A stretch of DNA of 64,000 nucleotides from Pseudomonadota bacterium (GCA_029572955.1 JAKPQE010000165.1:1-64000); one strand, 5' to 3'; shown: positions 1 through 12,791, numbered from the stretch's first letter. Notes: generated by a model not told the origin, from the sequence alone. A program made the numbers and translations.

Positions 1-141
1 GAGATGGTGATGCCGGGCGACAACATCGCCATGACGGTCGAGCTGATCGTGCCGATCGCGATGGAGGAGAAGCTGCGCTTCGCCATCCGTGAAGGCGGCC
101 GCACCGTCGGCGCCGGCGTCGTCGCCTCGATCATCGAGTAA
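1..141 (+). CDS. tuf: Elongation factor Tu, C-terminal end (5' truncated by window)
   Basis: Frame 1 reads [46 protein letters not shown], the EF-Tu C-terminus; followed by rpsJ. Confidence 0.95.
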   Translation, partial: EMVMPGDNIAMTVELIVPIAMEEKLRFAIREGGRTVGAGVVASIIE

Positions 142-202
142 GTGCGGACGGGGCGCGTCCGACCCCGGGCGCGCTCCTTCAGTCGCTCAAGGACTTCTAA
201 AT

Positions 203-511
203 ATGAACGGTCAGAACATCCGTATCCGGTTGAAAGCGTTCGATCATCGTGTGCTCGATGCATCGACGATGGAGATCGTATCGACCGCCAAGCGGACGGG
301 CGCGCAGGTGCGCGGTCCCATTCCCCTGCCGACGCGGATCGAGAAGTTTACCGTGAACCGGTCGCCGCACATCGACAAGAAGAGCCGCGAGCAGTTCGAG
401 ATCCGGACCCACAAGCGCTTGCTCGATATCATCGACCCGACCCCGCAGACCGTCGACGCTCTGATGAAGCTCGACCTTGCCGCTGGCGTCGACGTCGAGA
501 TCAAGCTCTGA
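203..511 (+). CDS. rpsJ: 30S ribosomal protein S10
   Basis: [19 protein letters not shown]...; S10 operon order. Confidence 0.97.
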   Translation: MNGQNIRIRLKAFDHRVLDASTMEIVSTAKRTGAQVRGPIPLPTRIEKFTVNRSPHIDKKSREQFEIRTHKRLLDIIDPTPQTVDALMKLDLAAGVDVEIKL

Positions 512-531
512 AGCCGAGAGGCCCGAGAACA

Positions 532-1254
532 ATGCGTTCAGGTGTGATCGCACAGAAGCTGGGTATGACCCGCATTTTCACCGACGAAGGTGAGCACGTG
601 CCCGTCACGGTGCTCAAGGTCGACGGTTGTCAGGTCGTTGCCCATCGCACTGCGGAAAAGAACGGCTATACCGCGCTCCAGCTCGGTATCGGCAAGGCCA
701 AGGTCAAGAACGTGTCGCGCGCCGAGCGTGGCCGGTTCGCCGTGGCCCAGGTCGAGCCCAAGCGCAAGATGGTCGAATTCCGGGTTACCCCGGAGAACAT
801 GATCGATGTGGGCGCCGAGCTCACCGCCGATCATTTCATCGTCGGCCAGTTCGTCGACGTGACCGGCACGACCATCGGCAAGGGCTTCGCCGGCTCCATG
901 AAGCGGCACAATTTCGGCGGTCTGCGCGCCTCGCACGGCGTGTCGATCAGCCACCGCTCGCATGGTTCGACCGGCGGCCGCCAGGATCCGGGCAAGGTCT
1001 TCAAGGGTAAGAAGATGGCCGGCCACATGGGCGACGTTCGCGTCACCACCCAGAACCTGAAGGTCGTCAAGACCGACGCCGACCGCGGTCTGATCATGAT
1101 CGAGGGCGCCGTTCCGGGTTCGAAGGGCGGCTGGATCCTGATCCGCGACGCGGTCAAGAAGGCTCTGCCCGAGGGTGTGCCGACGCCGGGCGCGTTCCGC
1201 CGTGGTGAAGCTGCCGCCGAGGCCGCTACGTCGAACGAAGGTGAAGGTGCGTGA
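532..1254 (+). CDS. rplC: 50S ribosomal protein L3
   Basis: [32 protein letters not shown]...; operon order. Confidence 0.97.
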   Translation: MRSGVIAQKLGMTRIFTDEGEHVPVTVLKVDGCQVVAHRTAEKNGYTALQLGIGKAKVKNVSRAERGRFAVAQVEPKRKMVEFRVTPENMIDVGAELTADHFIVGQFVDVTGTTIGKGFAGSMKRHNFGGLRASHGVSISHRSHGSTGGRQDPGKVFKGKKMAGHMGDVRVTTQNLKVVKTDADRGLIMIEGAVPGSKGGWILIRDAVKKALPEGVPTPGAFRRGEAAAEAATSNEGEGA

Positions 1255-1874
1255 TGGAACTTCAGGTTACCACCCTCGCGGGCGACAGCGCCGGCACGAT
1301 CGCGGTCTCGGACGAGATCTTCGGTCTCGAGCCGCGCGCCGACATCCTGCATCGCATGGTGCGCTACCAGCTGCTGAAGCGGCAGGCCGGCACCCACAAG
1401 TCGAAGGGCCGTGCGGAAATCTGGCGCACCGGCGCCAAGATGTACCGCCAGAAGGGCACCGGCCGTGCGCGTCACGGTTCGGGTCGCGCGCCGCAGTTCC
1501 GCGGCGGCGGCAAGGCCTTCGGCCCGGTCGTGCACAGCCACGCCATCGACCTTCCCAAGAAGGTGCGGGCGCTCGCGCTGAAGCATGCCCTGTCGTCCAA
1601 GGTGAAGTCCGGTGACGTCGTGGTGCTCTCCGAGGCCAAGGCGGCCGAGCCGAAGACCAAGCTGCTCAAGGATGCGTTCGCCAAGATCGGTCTCGCCGAT
1701 GTGCTGATCATCGACGGTGCCGAGCTCGAGACGAACTTCGCGCTCGCGGCCCGCAACATTCCGGGTGTCGACGTGCTGCCGATCCAGGGCATCAACGTCT
1801 ACGACATTCTCCGGCGCGGCAAGCTGGTCTTGACTCGCGCGGCGATCGATGCGCTGGAGGCGCGCTTCAAATGA
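1254..1874 (+). CDS. rplD: 50S ribosomal protein L4
   Basis: [40 protein letters not shown]...; operon order. Confidence 0.97.
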   Translation: MELQVTTLAGDSAGTIAVSDEIFGLEPRADILHRMVRYQLLKRQAGTHKSKGRAEIWRTGAKMYRQKGTGRARHGSGRAPQFRGGGKAFGPVVHSHAIDLPKKVRALALKHALSSKVKSGDVVVLSEAKAAEPKTKLLKDAFAKIGLADVLIIDGAELETNFALAARNIPGVDVLPIQGINVYDILRRGKLVLTRAAIDALEARFK

Positions 1875-2164
1875 TCAATCCGCGACTCTACGACGTGATC
1901 CGCAGCCCGGTGATCACCGAGAAGGCGACTTATGCCTCGGAAGAGAACAAGGTCGTGTTCAACGTGGCCAAGGACGCCAGCAAGGCCGACGTGAAGGCCG
2001 CCGTCGAGGCGCTCTTCCAGGTCAAGGTGAAGGCGGTCAACACGCTGGTCCGCAAGGGCAAGATGAAGCGCTTCCGCGGCTTCGTCGGCCGGCAGAGCGA
2101 CGTCAAGAAGGCGATCGTGACGCTTGCCGAGGGCCATTCGATCGACGTGACGACGGGCCTTTGA
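1871..2164 (+). CDS. rplW: 50S ribosomal protein L23
   Basis: [26 protein letters not shown]...; operon order. Confidence 0.97.
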   Translation: MINPRLYDVIRSPVITEKATYASEENKVVFNVAKDASKADVKAAVEALFQVKVKAVNTLVRKGKMKRFRGFVGRQSDVKKAIVTLAEGHSIDVTTGL

Positions 2165-2190
2165 GGCGCAGGTAATCAGGACGCAGAACA

Positions 2191-3030
2191 ATGGCACTGA
2201 AGACCTTCAAACCGACGACCGCCGGCCAGCGCCAGCTTGTCATCGTCGACCGCAGCGGCCTGTGGAAGGGCGAGCCGGTCAAGACGCTGACCGAGGGCCT
2301 GACCAAGAAGGGCGGCCGCAACAATCACGGCCGGCTGACGGCCCGTCGCCGCGGCGGCGGCCACAAGCGGCTCTACCGCATGGTCGATTTCAAGCGGTCC
2401 AAGTTCGACGTCCCGGCGACGGTCGAGCGGCTCGAATACGACCCGAACCGCACCGCCTTCATCGCGCTTCTCAAGTACGAGGATGGCGAGCAGGCCTACA
2501 TCCTGGCGCCGCAGCGTCTCGCCGTCGGCGATACGGTGGTGGCCGGCAAGCAGGTCGACGTCCGTCCGGGCAATGCGATGCCGCTGGGCAGCGCGCCGGT
2601 CGGCACGATCGTCCACAATGTCGAGCTGAAGCCGGGCAAGGGCGGTCAGATCGCGCGGTCGGCGGGCACCTACGCCCAGATCGTCGGTCGCGACCAGGGC
2701 TACGTGATCCTGCGGCTCAATTCGGGTGAGCAGCGGCTCGTCCACGGCGCCTGCATGGCGACGGTCGGCGCGGTCTCGAACCCGGACCACGGCAACATCA
2801 ACCTTGGCAAGGCCGGTCGTTCGCGCTGGCTCGGTCGCCGTCCGGCGGTCCGCGGCGTCGCGATGAACCCGGTCGACCATCCGCACGGCGGTGGTGAAGG
2901 CCGTACCTCGGGCGGCCGTCATCCGGTGACCCCGTGGGGCAAGCCGACCAAGGGCAAGAGGACGCGGCGCAACAAGGCGACGCAGAAGTACATCCTGCGC
3001 AGCCGTCATCTGCGCAAGAAGGGCAAGTAA
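2191..3030 (+). CDS. rplB: 50S ribosomal protein L2
   Basis: [17 protein letters not shown]...[26 protein letters not shown] signature. Confidence 0.98.
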   Translation: MALKTFKPTTAGQRQLVIVDRSGLWKGEPVKTLTEGLTKKGGRNNHGRLTARRRGGGHKRLYRMVDFKRSKFDVPATVERLEYDPNRTAFIALLKYEDGEQAYILAPQRLAVGDTVVAGKQVDVRPGNAMPLGSAPVGTIVHNVELKPGKGGQIARSAGTYAQIVGRDQGYVILRLNSGEQRLVHGACMATVGAVSNPDHGNINLGKAGRSRWLGRRPAVRGVAMNPVDHPHGGGEGRTSGGRHPVTPWGKPTKGKRTRRNKATQKYILRSRHLRKKGK

Positions 3031-3044
3031 GAGAGGCTGACCCG

Positions 3045-3323
3045 GTGGCACGCTCTGTTTGGAAAGGTCCGTTCGTCGACGGCTATCTGCTGAAGAAGGC
3101 AGAGAAGGTCCGCGACTCCGGCCGCAACGAAGTGATCAAGATGTGGAGCCGCCGCTCCACGATCCTGCCGCAGTTCGTCGGTCTCACGTTCGGCGTCTAC
3201 AACGGCCAGAAGCACGTTCCGGTGCTGGTGTCGGAAGACATGGTCGGTCACAAGTTCGGCGAGTTCGCGCCGAGCCGGACCTACTACGGCCACGCCGCCG
3301 ACAAGAAGGCGAAGAGAAGGTAA
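3045..3323 (+). CDS. rpsS: 30S ribosomal protein S19 (GTG start)
   Basis: [21 protein letters not shown]...; GTG start with upstream GA-rich RBS. Confidence 0.96.
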   Translation: MARSVWKGPFVDGYLLKKAEKVRDSGRNEVIKMWSRRSTILPQFVGLTFGVYNGQKHVPVLVSEDMVGHKFGEFAPSRTYYGHAADKKAKRR

Positions 3324-3329
3324 GGGTTG

Positions 3330-3710
3330 ATGGGCAAGCCGAAGAAAGAACGCTCGCTCGCTGAGAACGAGGCGCGTGCGGTGAACCGGATGCTCCGGGT
3401 CTCTCCGCAGAAGCTCAACCTGGTGGCGGCTCTGATCCGCGGCAAGAAGGCCTCCAAGGCCCTCGCCGAGCTCGAGTTCAGCCGCAAGCGCATCGCCGGC
3501 GACGTCAGGAAGACGCTGCAGTCGGCGATCGCCAACGCCGAGAACAATCACGACCTCGACGTCGACTCGCTCGTCGTCGCCGAGGCCTATGTCGGCAAGG
3601 CGCTGGTGATGAAGCGGTTTTCGCCGCGTGCCCGGGGTCGGGCGTCGCGCATCGAGAAGCCGTTCTCGCACCTGACGATCGTCGTCCGCGAAGTCGAGGA
3701 GTCCGCCTGA
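3330..3710 (+). CDS. rplV: 50S ribosomal protein L22
   Basis: [40 protein letters not shown]... Confidence 0.96.
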   Translation: MGKPKKERSLAENEARAVNRMLRVSPQKLNLVAALIRGKKASKALAELEFSRKRIAGDVRKTLQSAIANAENNHDLDVDSLVVAEAYVGKALVMKRFSPRARGRASRIEKPFSHLTIVVREVEESA

Positions 3711-4414
3711 TGGGTCAGAAGGTCAATCCGATCGGGCTGCGGCTCGGCATCAACCGGACCTGGAATTCCCGCTGGTTCGCCAACAAGGGCGACTACGGCA
3801 AGCTCTTGCACGAGGATCTCGCCATCCGCGAGATGCTGATGAAGGAGCTGAAGCAGGCCGCGGTCTCCAAGGTGGTGATCGAGCGCCCGCACAAGAAGTG
3901 CCGGGTCACCGTTCACACCGCCCGTCCGGGCATCGTGATCGGCAAGAAGGGCGCGGACATCGACAAGCTGCGCCGCAAGGTCGCCGCGATGACCGACTCC
4001 GAGGTGCATCTCAACATCGTCGAGGTGCGCAAGCCCGAGATCGACGCGACGCTGGTCGCTGCCTCGATCGCCCAGCAGCTCGAGCGCCGCGTGGCGTTCC
4101 GCCGGGCGATGAAGCGGGCGGTCCAGTCGGCGATGCGCCTCGGCGCCGAAGGCATCCGCATCAACTGCGGCGGTCGTCTCGGCGGCGCGGAAATCGCCCG
4201 CATGGAATGGTATCGCGAGGGCCGGGTGCCGCTGCACACGCTGCGTGCCGACATCGACTACGGCATCTCGACGGCGATGACGGCCTACGGTACCTGCGGC
4301 ATCAAGGTTTGGATCTTCAAGGGCGAGATCCTCGAGCACGATCCGATGGCCTCCGAGAAGCGGACCCTCGAGCCGGAGACCGGTGGCGGTCGCCGTCGCG
4401 ACGCGGCTGCCTGA
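3710..4414 (+). CDS. rpsC: 30S ribosomal protein S3
   Basis: [24 protein letters not shown]...; KH-type [11 protein letters not shown]. Confidence 0.98.
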   Translation: MGQKVNPIGLRLGINRTWNSRWFANKGDYGKLLHEDLAIREMLMKELKQAAVSKVVIERPHKKCRVTVHTARPGIVIGKKGADIDKLRRKVAAMTDSEVHLNIVEVRKPEIDATLVAASIAQQLERRVAFRRAMKRAVQSAMRLGAEGIRINCGGRLGGAEIARMEWYREGRVPLHTLRADIDYGISTAMTAYGTCGIKVWIFKGEILEHDPMASEKRTLEPETGGGRRRDAAA

Positions 4415-4454
4415 ACGGGCCTTCGAGGCGACAGGATAGGGAAGAGTAAGACAA

Positions 4455-4868
4455 ATGCTGCAGCCGAAGCGCACGAAGTTCCGTAAGCAGCACAAGGGTC
4501 GCATCCATGGTGCGGCCAAGGGCGGCACGGAGCTCAATTTTGGGGCTTTTGGGATCAAGGCCCAGGAGCCGGCGCGCATCACCGCGCGCCAGATCGAAGC
4601 GGCCCGCCGGGCCATCACGCGTCATATGAAGCGTGCCGGCCGGGTGTGGATCCGGATCTTCCCGGACGTCCCGGTTTCCAAGAAGCCGACCGAAGTCCGC
4701 ATGGGTAAGGGCAAGGGTTCGCCCGAGTTCTGGGCGGCCAAGGTCAAGCCGGGCCGTATCATGTTCGAGATCGACGGCGTGCCGGACGATGTCGCGCGGG
4801 AGGCGCTGCGGCTCGGTGCCGCCAAGCTGCCGATCCACACGCGGTTCGTCGCCCGGATCGCCGAGTAA
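4455..4868 (+). CDS. rplP: 50S ribosomal protein L16
   Basis: [30 protein letters not shown]... Confidence 0.98.
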   Translation: MLQPKRTKFRKQHKGRIHGAAKGGTELNFGAFGIKAQEPARITARQIEAARRAITRHMKRAGRVWIRIFPDVPVSKKPTEVRMGKGKGSPEFWAAKVKPGRIMFEIDGVPDDVAREALRLGAAKLPIHTRFVARIAE

Positions 4869-4895
4869 CGGTTCGGAAATTAGGAGAGAGTGGTC

Positions 4896-5096
4896 ATGAA
4901 AGCGTCTGACGTCAGGGCGATGACCCCCGATCAGCTGACCGACGAGCTCGCCAAGCTGAAGAAGGAGCAGTTCAACCTGCGCTTTCAGAAGGCCTCGGGT
5001 CAGCTCGAGAATACGGCGCGGGTGCGCCAGATCCGTCGCGACATCGCCCGGGTCATGACCATGCTGCGCGCCCCGAGCGCCGGCAATCGGGTTTGA
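4896..5096 (+). CDS. rpmC: 50S ribosomal protein L29
   Basis: [53 protein letters not shown]. Confidence 0.96.
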   Translation: MKASDVRAMTPDQLTDELAKLKKEQFNLRFQKASGQLENTARVRQIRRDIARVMTMLRAPSAGNRV

Positions 5097-5106
5097 GGAG
5101 GCGAGA

Positions 5107-5352
5107 ATGCCCAAGCGCGTCCTGCAAGGCGTCGTCATCAGCGACAAGACGGACAAGACCGTGACCGTCCGCGTCGAGCGTCGCTACACGCATCCGCTTC
5201 TGAAGAAGACGGTGCGCCGGTCGAAGAAGTATCACGCCCACGACGAGGACAATCGCTGCAAGGTCGGCGATCTGGTTTTCATCGAGGAGAGCCGTCCGCT
5301 GTCGAAGACGAAGACCTGGGTCGTCGTCTCCGGTGAAGGGGCGGGAGAGTAA
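5107..5352 (+). CDS. rpsQ: 30S ribosomal protein S17
   Basis: [34 protein letters not shown]... Confidence 0.97.
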   Translation: MPKRVLQGVVISDKTDKTVTVRVERRYTHPLLKKTVRRSKKYHAHDEDNRCKVGDLVFIEESRPLSKTKTWVVVSGEGAGE

Positions 5353-5421
5353 GGTTTTTTCGTATCGCGGCGTCGGTTTTGACGGCGACGCGAAATCGAA
5401 GCAGGCAATAGGCGGCCAGTC

Positions 5422-5790
5422 ATGATTCAGATGCAGACGAACCTCGACGTGGCGGACAATTCCGGTGCCCGACGCGTCATGTGCATCAAGGTGCTCGGCG
5501 GCTCCAAGCGGAAGTACGCGTCGGTTGGCGACATCATCGTCGTCAGCATCAAGGAGGCGATCCCGCGTGGACGCGTGAAGAAGGGCGACGTCATGAAGGC
5601 GGTCGTCGTTCGCACCGCCAAGGACATCCGTCGCGCCGACGGTTCCGTGATCCGTTTCGACCGCAATGCGGCCGTACTGATCGACAACAAGAAAGAGCCG
5701 ATCGGCACGCGCATCTTCGGCCCCGTGCCGCGCGAGCTTCGGGCCAAGAACCACATGAAGATCATTTCGCTCGCTCCGGAGGTGCTGTGA
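5422..5790 (+). CDS. rplN: 50S ribosomal protein L14
   Basis: [46 protein letters not shown]. Confidence 0.98.
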   Translation: MIQMQTNLDVADNSGARRVMCIKVLGGSKRKYASVGDIIVVSIKEAIPRGRVKKGDVMKAVVVRTAKDIRRADGSVIRFDRNAAVLIDNKKEPIGTRIFGPVPRELRAKNHMKIISLAPEVL

Positions 5791-6107
5791 TGGCGTCGAA
5801 GATCAAGAAGGGCGACCATGTCGTCGTTCTCGCCGGGCGCGACCGCGGCAAGAAGGGCGAGGTCATTCGGGTGATGCCGAAGGAGAACCGCGCGCTGGTG
5901 CGGGGCGTCAACCTGGTGAGCCGTCACCAGAAGCAGACGGCCAACCAGGAAGGCGGCATCATCTCCAAGGAAGCCTCGATCGACCTGTCGAATCTGGCGC
6001 TCGAGGACCCGAAGGACGGTCAGCCGACCCGGGTCGGTTTCAAGGTACTGGACGACGGACGCAAGGTCCGTTTCGCCAAGCGTTCGGGAGATCTGATCGA
6101 TGGCTGA
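5790..6107 (+). CDS. rplX: 50S ribosomal protein L24
   Basis: [41 protein letters not shown]; internal ATG of ORF 5481..6107. Confidence 0.96.
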   Translation: MASKIKKGDHVVVLAGRDRGKKGEVIRVMPKENRALVRGVNLVSRHQKQTANQEGGIISKEASIDLSNLALEDPKDGQPTRVGFKVLDDGRKVRFAKRSGDLIDG

Positions 6108-6657
6108 GGCGAATTACGAGCCCCGGCTCAAGGCATTCTACGTCGACGTGGTTCGGCCGAAGCTCATCGAGGAGTTCGGCTACAAGAACCCGATGCAGCT
6201 GCCGCGGCTGGACAAGGTCGTTATCAACATGGGCGTCGGCGAGTCGGTCAACGACTCCAAGAAGGCCCAGGTGGCGGCCAACGATCTGGCGCTGATCGCC
6301 GGTCAGAAGCCGGTGGTGACGCGCGCCCGCAAGTCGATCGCGACCTTCAAGCTGCGCGAGGAGATGCCGATCGGCGCCAAGGTGACGCTGCGCAAGGGCC
6401 GCATGTACGAATTCGTCGACCGGCTGGTGAACATCGCCCTGCCGCGCGTTCGCGACTTCCGTGGCCTCAATCCGAAGAGCTTCGACGGCCGTGGCAACTT
6501 CGCCATGGGCATCAAGGAGCACATCATCTTCCCGGAGATCGATTACGACAAGATCGATACCGTCTGGGGCATGGACATCATCGTTTGCACCACGGCGCAG
6601 ACGGACGACGAAGCCCGGGCCCTCTTGAAGGCCTTCAATTTCCCGTTCCGCGCCTGA
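6100..6657 (+). CDS. rplE: 50S ribosomal protein L5
   Basis: [48 protein letters not shown]. Confidence 0.97.
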   Translation: MAEANYEPRLKAFYVDVVRPKLIEEFGYKNPMQLPRLDKVVINMGVGESVNDSKKAQVAANDLALIAGQKPVVTRARKSIATFKLREEMPIGAKVTLRKGRMYEFVDRLVNIALPRVRDFRGLNPKSFDGRGNFAMGIKEHIIFPEIDYDKIDTVWGMDIIVCTTAQTDDEARALLKAFNFPFRA

Positions 6658-6686
6658 GCGCTGGGGTAGGGTTCGAAGAGGACGAC

Positions 6687-6992
6687 ATGGCGAAAAAGAG
6701 CGCGATCGAGAAGAACAAGCGGCGCGAGAAGCTGGTCAAGAAGTATGCGGCCAAGCGGGCGCAGCTGAAGGCGGCGGCCAAGGACGAGGGCCTCACTCTG
6801 GAAGAACGCTTCCAGATGCGGCTGAAGCTGGCCGAGATGCCGCGCAACGGCGCGTCGGTACGCATCCGCAACCGTTGTGAAGTGACGGGGCGTCCCCGGG
6901 CGTTCTATCGCAAGCTGAAGATGTCTCGTATCGCACTGCGCGAACTCGGCAACCAGGGCCTGGTTCCGGGCATGGTCAAGTCGAGCTGGTAA
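6687..6992 (+). CDS. rpsN: 30S ribosomal protein S14
   Basis: [29 protein letters not shown]...[21 protein letters not shown]. Confidence 0.97.
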   Translation: MAKKSAIEKNKRREKLVKKYAAKRAQLKAAAKDEGLTLEERFQMRLKLAEMPRNGASVRIRNRCEVTGRPRAFYRKLKMSRIALRELGNQGLVPGMVKSSW

Positions 6993-7005
6993 GGAGAACG
7001 CTCCG

Positions 7006-7404
7006 ATGGCACTGAGCGATCCGTTGGGCGATATGCTGACCCGTATCCGCAACGCCCAGATGCGGAACAAGTCGATGGTCAAGACGCCGGCCTCCCGCCT
7101 GCGCGGCCGTGTGCTCGACGTTCTGAAGAACGAGGGCTTCATCCGCGGCTACTCCGAAGTGGAGTACGAGAGCGGCAAGGCCGAGTTCGAGATCGAACTG
7201 AAGTATTTCGACGGCGAGCCCGTGATCCGTGAAATCGAGCGTGTCTCGAAGCCGGGTCGTCGGGTCTACGCTTCGGTGAAGAACATCCCGCGGGTCGCCA
7301 ACGGCCTCGGTGTGTCGATCCTGTCGACGCCGAAGGGCGTCATGGCGGATCATGACGCGCGCGAGAACAACGTCGGCGGCGAGGTGCTGTGCCGCGTCTT
7401 CTGA
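7006..7404 (+). CDS. rpsH: 30S ribosomal protein S8
   Basis: [33 protein letters not shown]... Confidence 0.97.
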   Translation: MALSDPLGDMLTRIRNAQMRNKSMVKTPASRLRGRVLDVLKNEGFIRGYSEVEYESGKAEFEIELKYFDGEPVIREIERVSKPGRRVYASVKNIPRVANGLGVSILSTPKGVMADHDARENNVGGEVLCRVF

Positions 7405-7445
7405 TGCGGTTGCAGCAAGGCAAGCGAAACCGGACGGATTAGGTC

Positions 7446-7979
7446 ATGTCTCGGATTGGAAAGAAGCCGGTGCCGGTCCCCAACGGGGTGACGGTCACGA
7501 TTGACGGGCAGTCGATCAAGGTCAAGGGCCCGAAGGGCGAGCTCGCGTTCGACGCGACGGACGACGTCTCGATCGAGATGTCGGACGAGGGCGTCACGGT
7601 CAAGCCGCGCAACGACAGCAAGCAGGCGCGTTCCGCCTGGGGCATGTCGCGCACCATGATCGCGAATCTGATGACCGGTGTCGAAAAGGGCTTCGAGAAG
7701 CGCCTCGAGATCACCGGCGTCGGTTATCGCGCGGCGCTGCAGGGCAATGTCCTTCAGCTGGCGCTCGGCTACAGCCACGACGTCAACTATCCGATCCCGC
7801 AGGGGATCAAGATCGAATGCCCGAAGCCGACCGAAATCACGGTGTCGGGCATCGACAAGCAGCAGGTCGGCCAGGTCGCGGCGGAAATCCGCGAATACCG
7901 TGGTCCCGAGCCGTACAAGGGCAAGGGCATCAGGTATGCCGGCGAGTACATTTTCCGCAAGGCGGGCAAGAAGAAGTAA
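7446..7979 (+). CDS. rplF: 50S ribosomal protein L6
   Basis: [33 protein letters not shown]... Confidence 0.97.
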   Translation: MSRIGKKPVPVPNGVTVTIDGQSIKVKGPKGELAFDATDDVSIEMSDEGVTVKPRNDSKQARSAWGMSRTMIANLMTGVEKGFEKRLEITGVGYRAALQGNVLQLALGYSHDVNYPIPQGIKIECPKPTEITVSGIDKQQVGQVAAEIREYRGPEPYKGKGIRYAGEYIFRKAGKKK

Positions 7980-7991
7980 CGAGGCGCTGCG

Positions 7992-8354
7992 ATGGCTACG
8001 AACAAGAACTCGACGGTGCGTCGGCGCGAGCGTGTCCGCCGGTCGCTGCGCAAGGTGGCGAACGGTCGTCCGCGGCTCAGCGTGTTCCGCTCGTCCAAGC
8101 AGATCTATGCTCAGGTCATCGACGACGAGCGCGGCGTCACCGTCGCTGCGGCCTCGACGATGGAAAAGGACCTGCGCGGCACGCTGAAGACCGGCGCCGA
8201 CAAGGCGGCGGCCGAGGCGGTCGGCAAGCTGATCGCCGAGCGGGCGAAGGCAGCGGGCGTCACCAAGGTGGTGTTCGACCGCGGCAGCTATATCTATCAC
8301 GGGCGTGTCAAGTCGCTGGCCGACGCGGCGCGCGAAGGCGGCCTTGAGTTCTAA
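7992..8354 (+). CDS. rplR: 50S ribosomal protein L18
   Basis: [38 protein letters not shown]. Confidence 0.96.
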   Translation: MATNKNSTVRRRERVRRSLRKVANGRPRLSVFRSSKQIYAQVIDDERGVTVAAASTMEKDLRGTLKTGADKAAAEAVGKLIAERAKAAGVTKVVFDRGSYIYHGRVKSLADAAREGGLEF

Positions 8355-8357
8355 GGC

Positions 8358-8939
8358 ATGGCCGATTCCTCTGGACGAAAGAGCACGGTTGGGACTGCGA
8401 TGAGAGAGCGGGAAGAGCGCGAGAGCGAGTTCGTCGACAAGCTGGTGCACATCAACCGTGTCGCCAAGGTCGTCAAGGGCGGTCGGCGGTTCGGTTTTGC
8501 CGCGCTGGTGGTGGTCGGCGACCAGAAGGGCCGCGTCGGCTTCGGTCACGGCAAGGCGCGTGAAGTGCCGGAAGCCATCCGCAAGGCGACGGACGCTGCC
8601 AAGCGCAACATGATCCGGGTGCCGCTGCGCGAGAGCCGCACGCTGCACCACGACGTGCAGGGCCGTCACGGCGCCGGCCGGGTGGTCGTGCGCGCGGCGC
8701 CTCCGGGCACCGGCATCATCGCCGGCGGTCCGATGCGCGCCGTGTTCGAGACGCTCGGCGTCCAGGACGTGGTCGCCAAGTCGCTCGGCTCGGCCAACCC
8801 CTACAACATGGTGCGTGCCACGTTCGATGCGCTCACCCAGGAGAGCAGCCCGCGTCGCGTCGCGGCCCGCCGTGGCCTGAAGGTCTCGGCGATCCAGGCT
8901 CGCCGTCGCGACATCGTCGACGACGTCTCCGAAGGCTGA
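8358..8939 (+). CDS. rpsE: 30S ribosomal protein S5
   Basis: [54 protein letters not shown]. Confidence 0.97.
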   Translation: MADSSGRKSTVGTAMREREERESEFVDKLVHINRVAKVVKGGRRFGFAALVVVGDQKGRVGFGHGKAREVPEAIRKATDAAKRNMIRVPLRESRTLHHDVQGRHGAGRVVVRAAPPGTGIIAGGPMRAVFETLGVQDVVAKSLGSANPYNMVRATFDALTQESSPRRVAARRGLKVSAIQARRRDIVDDVSEG

Positions 8940-8977
8940 GAGCGGTCGCGGACCTGCGCAATACGAGGGAGCCAGCG

Positions 8978-9175
8978 ATGGCCAAGGACACCAAGAAGAC
9001 TATCACGGTCGAGCAGATCGGCAGCCCGATCCGCCGTCCTGACGAGCAGCGCCGGACCCTCATCGGGCTCGGCCTCAACAAGATGCATCGCCGGCGGACC
9101 CTCGAGGATACTCCCGCGGTCCGCGGCATGATCGCCAAGGTTGCGCACATGGTGCGCATCGTCGACGAGTCGTAA
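8978..9175 (+). CDS. rpmD: 50S ribosomal protein L30
   Basis: [48 protein letters not shown]. Confidence 0.95.
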   Translation: MAKDTKKTITVEQIGSPIRRPDEQRRTLIGLGLNKMHRRRTLEDTPAVRGMIAKVAHMVRIVDES

Positions 9176-9195
9176 CCGACAGGGACCTGAAAGCC

Positions 9196-9672
9196 ATGAA
9201 GCTCAACGACATCCGGGACAATTCCGGTTCGACCAAGGTCCGCAAGCGGGTCGGGCGCGGCATCGGCTCCGGCACCGGCAAGACCGCCGGTCGCGGCTAC
9301 AAGGGCCAGAAGTCCCGTTCGGGCGTCGCCATCAAGGGGTTCGAGGGTGGCCAGATGCCGCTGCATCGGCGTCTGCCGAAGCGCGGTTTCAAGAACATCT
9401 TCGCCAAGGACTTCAACGTCATCAATCTCGATGACGTGCAGAAGGCCGTCGATGCCGGCAAGCTGAGCGCCGGCGACGTGGTCACGGTCGCCAAGCTGGT
9501 CGAGACCGGCGTCGTGCGCCGGGCCAAGGACGGCGTGCGGCTGCTGGGCCGTGGCGAGCTGACCACCAAGCTCTCGTTCGAGATCGAGGGCGCCTCCAAG
9601 ACCGCCGTCGAGGCGGTCGAGAAGGCCGGCGGCAGCGTGAAGATCAGCGGCGGCGAGGTCGCCGCGGACTGA
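9196..9672 (+). CDS. rplO: 50S ribosomal protein L15
   Basis: [43 protein letters not shown]. Confidence 0.97.
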   Translation: MKLNDIRDNSGSTKVRKRVGRGIGSGTGKTAGRGYKGQKSRSGVAIKGFEGGQMPLHRRLPKRGFKNIFAKDFNVINLDDVQKAVDAGKLSAGDVVTVAKLVETGVVRRAKDGVRLLGRGELTTKLSFEIEGASKTAVEAVEKAGGSVKISGGEVAAD

Positions 9673-9730
9673 TAGCCGTCACCGATCTGGCGGAGACGGA
9701 CTGGCGAACGACTGGCGGAGCAAGAAGCCC

Positions 9731-11062
9731 ATGGCATCTGCTGCAGAACAACTCGCAGCCAACCTGAATTTCGCCGCTATCGCGAAAGCCGAAGACCTCA
9801 AGAAGCGCATCTGGTTCACACTGGGTGCGCTGCTGGTCTATCGGCTCGGCACCTACATTCCGATGCCGGGCATCGATCCGGCGGCGCTGGCCAAGGTGTT
9901 TTCCAGCGCCCAGCACGGCATTCTCGGCCTGTTCAACATGTTCGCCGGTGGCGCGGTCGGCCGTATGGCCGTGTTCGCGCTCGGCATCATGCCGTACATC
10001 TCGGCCTCGATCATCATCCAGCTGATGACGACCGTCTCGCCCCATCTGGAGCAGCTCAAGAAGGAAGGCGAGCAGGGCCGCAAGCAGATCAACCAGTACA
10101 CCCGCTACGGCACCGTGCTGCTCGCCGCGCTGCAGGCCTACGGCATTTCCGTCGGCCTCGAAGGGGCAGGGCAGGTGGTCTCCGATCCGGGCTGGTTCTT
10201 CCGCCTCTCGACGGTCATCACGCTGACCGGCGGCACCATGTTCCTGATGTGGCTCGGCGAGCAGATCACCGCGCGCGGCATCGGCAACGGCATCTCGCTG
10301 ATCATCTTCGCGGGCATCGTCGCCAACCTGCCGCAGGCGATCGCCGGTACCCTCGAACTCGGCCGCCAGGGCGCGATCTCGACCACCGTGATCCTGCTCA
10401 TCATCATCGTCGCGGTCGCGGTCATCGCCGCCATCGTCTTCATGGAGCGGGCGCAGCGCCGGCTGCTGATCCAGTATCCGAAGCGACAGGTCGGCAGTCG
10501 CATGTTCCAGGGCGATTCCTCGCATCTGCCGCTGAAGCTCAATACCTCCGGCGTCATCCCGCCGATCTTCGCCTCCTCGCTGCTGCTCCTGCCGACCACG
10601 GTGGCGAGCTTCATCGGCGGCCAGGGGCCCGGCTGGCTGAACACCATCACGGCGGCACTCGGCCACGGCCAGCCGCTCTACATGCTGCTTTATGCCGCGC
10701 TGATCATCTTCTTCGCGTTCTTCTACACCGCGATCGTCTTCAATCCGGTCGACACCGCCGACAACCTCAGGAAGCACGGCGGTTTCATCCCCGGCATCCG
10801 ACCCGGCGAGCGCACCGCGAACTACATCGACTACGTGCTGACACGGATCACCACCGTGGGCGCGCTCTACCTCACTCTCATCTGCCTGTTGCCCGAAGCG
10901 CTGATCTCCTATACTGGCGTGCCGTTCTACTTTGGTGGAACATCGCTCCTCATCGTGGTCTCCGTGACGATGGATACCGTCGCGCAGATCCAGGGGCATC
11001 TGCTCGCCCACCAGTACGAGGGGCTCGTCAAAAAAGCTAAGCTTAGAGGGAAACGCCGATGA
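9731..11062 (+). CDS. secY: Preprotein translocase subunit SecY
   Basis: 443 aa multi-[38 protein letters not shown]; between rplO and adk. Confidence 0.98.
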   Translation: MASAAEQLAANLNFAAIAKAEDLKKRIWFTLGALLVYRLGTYIPMPGIDPAALAKVFSSAQHGILGLFNMFAGGAVGRMAVFALGIMPYISASIIIQLMTTVSPHLEQLKKEGEQGRKQINQYTRYGTVLLAALQAYGISVGLEGAGQVVSDPGWFFRLSTVITLTGGTMFLMWLGEQITARGIGNGISLIIFAGIVANLPQAIAGTLELGRQGAISTTVILLIIIVAVAVIAAIVFMERAQRRLLIQYPKRQVGSRMFQGDSSHLPLKLNTSGVIPPIFASSLLLLPTTVASFIGGQGPGWLNTITAALGHGQPLYMLLYAALIIFFAFFYTAIVFNPVDTADNLRKHGGFIPGIRPGERTANYIDYVLTRITTVGALYLTLICLLPEALISYTGVPFYFGGTSLLIVVSVTMDTVAQIQGHLLAHQYEGLVKKAKLRGKRR

Positions 11063-11631
11063 GAATGATTTTGCTCGGACCTCCGGGCGCCGGCAAGGGG
11101 ACGCAGGCTGTCCGGATCACCGACAAGCTCGGGATTCTTCAGCTGTCCACCGGCGACATGCTGCGCGCCGCCGTTGCGGCCGGAACCGAGATCGGCCTGA
11201 AGGCCAAGGACATCATGGCCCGGGGCGAACTCGTTCCGGACGACGTCGTGGTCGGAATCATTTCCGATCGCATCGAACAGCCGGACTGCGCGCGGGGGTT
11301 CATCCTCGACGGCTTTCCGCGGACCGTGGCCCAGGCCGAGGCGCTCGATCGGGTGCTGAAGGCCAAGGGAATCGGTCTCGACGTCGTGATCGAACTCACC
11401 GTCGACGACGGCATCCTGATCCAGCGCATCGAGACTCGGGCGCGTGAGACCGGGGGCGCCCGCGCCGACGACAACGCCGAGACGCTGAAGAAGCGGCTCG
11501 ACGTCTATCACGCTCAGACCGCGCCGCTCGTCGACTACTACAAGACGACGGGACTGCTGCGGTCGGTCGACGGCATGGCTTCGATCGAAGAGGTCGCTGC
11601 CGCCATCGACGGCGTGCTCGCGGAATTCTGA
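11059..11631 (+). CDS. adk: Adenylate kinase
   Basis: [20 protein letters not shown]...[11 protein letters not shown]; overlaps the secY stop. Confidence 0.98.
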   Translation: MRMILLGPPGAGKGTQAVRITDKLGILQLSTGDMLRAAVAAGTEIGLKAKDIMARGELVPDDVVVGIISDRIEQPDCARGFILDGFPRTVAQAEALDRVLKAKGIGLDVVIELTVDDGILIQRIETRARETGGARADDNAETLKKRLDVYHAQTAPLVDYYKTTGLLRSVDGMASIEEVAAAIDGVLAEF

Positions 11632-11650
11632 TCCGCGGAGCATGAATCTT

Positions 11651-11680
11651 TTCCGCGGCGGTTGACGAGCCGCCGCGGAA
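11651..11680. repeat. Perfect 11-bp inverted repeat TTCCGCGGCGG-N8-CCGCCGCGGAA
   Basis: Arms 11651-11661 and 11670-11680 are exact reverse complements; no U-tract follows. Confidence 0.9.
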
Positions 11681-11691
11681 TCCGCTATCTA
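11662..11691 (+). promoter_or_regulatory. Candidate sigma70-type promoter for rpsM-rpsK-rpoA-rplQ (TTGACG-N18-TATCTA)
   Basis: TTGACG at 11662-11667, TATCTA at 11686-11691, in the adk-rpsM intergenic region. Confidence 0.55.
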
Positions 11692-11857
11692 CCGGCGCTC
11701 AATCGATGTATTTCGAGTGCGGTGCCGGTGGCCTTGGGTAAGGTGGCCGGGCACCGATGTTGTCGTTTGCGGCAGGGCCGCGGGGGACAGGCGGCGCTCG
11801 GTACTGTTTCGAAATATGCGGCCGTCGCGTGACGGGCGGCGAAAAGGAGATACGGGC

Positions 11858-12226
<369 letters not shown>

Positions 12227-12292
12227 TCAGATCGTCAGACATTGTCGCCGGGCGGGCGCGCCGGGCGAGAGACTGAAAGTGAAAGGTCACAC

Positions 12293-12682
12293 ATGGCGAA
12301 GGACACGACGCGCGTTCGCCGCCGCGAGCGGAAGAACATCTCAGCCGGCGTTGCGCACGTGCGCTCCAGCTTCAACAACACCATGATCACCATCACCGAC
12401 GCCCAGGGCAATGCGATTTCCTGGTCCTCGGCCGGTGCCATGGGTTTCAAGGGTTCGCGCAAGTCGACGCCGTATGCGGCGCAGATCGCCGCCGAGGACG
12501 CTGCCAAGAAGGCGGCCGAGCACGGCATGCGCACGATCGAGGTCGAGGTCAGCGGTCCGGGTTCGGGTCGTGAGTCGGCGCTGCGCGCGCTGCAGGCGGC
12601 CGGCTTCACCGTGACGTCGATCCGTGACGTGACGCCGATCCCGCACAATGGCTGCCGGCCGCGCAAGCGTCGCCGGGTCTGA
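12293..12682 (+). CDS. rpsK: 30S ribosomal protein S11
   Basis: [43 protein letters not shown]. Confidence 0.98.
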   Translation: MAKDTTRVRRRERKNISAGVAHVRSSFNNTMITITDAQGNAISWSSAGAMGFKGSRKSTPYAAQIAAEDAAKKAAEHGMRTIEVEVSGPGSGRESALRALQAAGFTVTSIRDVTPIPHNGCRPRKRRRV

Positions 12683-12791
12683 TCCTGCGCGGGGGCAGGA
12701 CAGCCGATAAAGACGTTCTCCGCCGCGCGAGGAAACGCGCGGGGAGGGGCCGCAGCGGGGAGCGGCCGACAACGAACCGAAAGGTGCGGAT

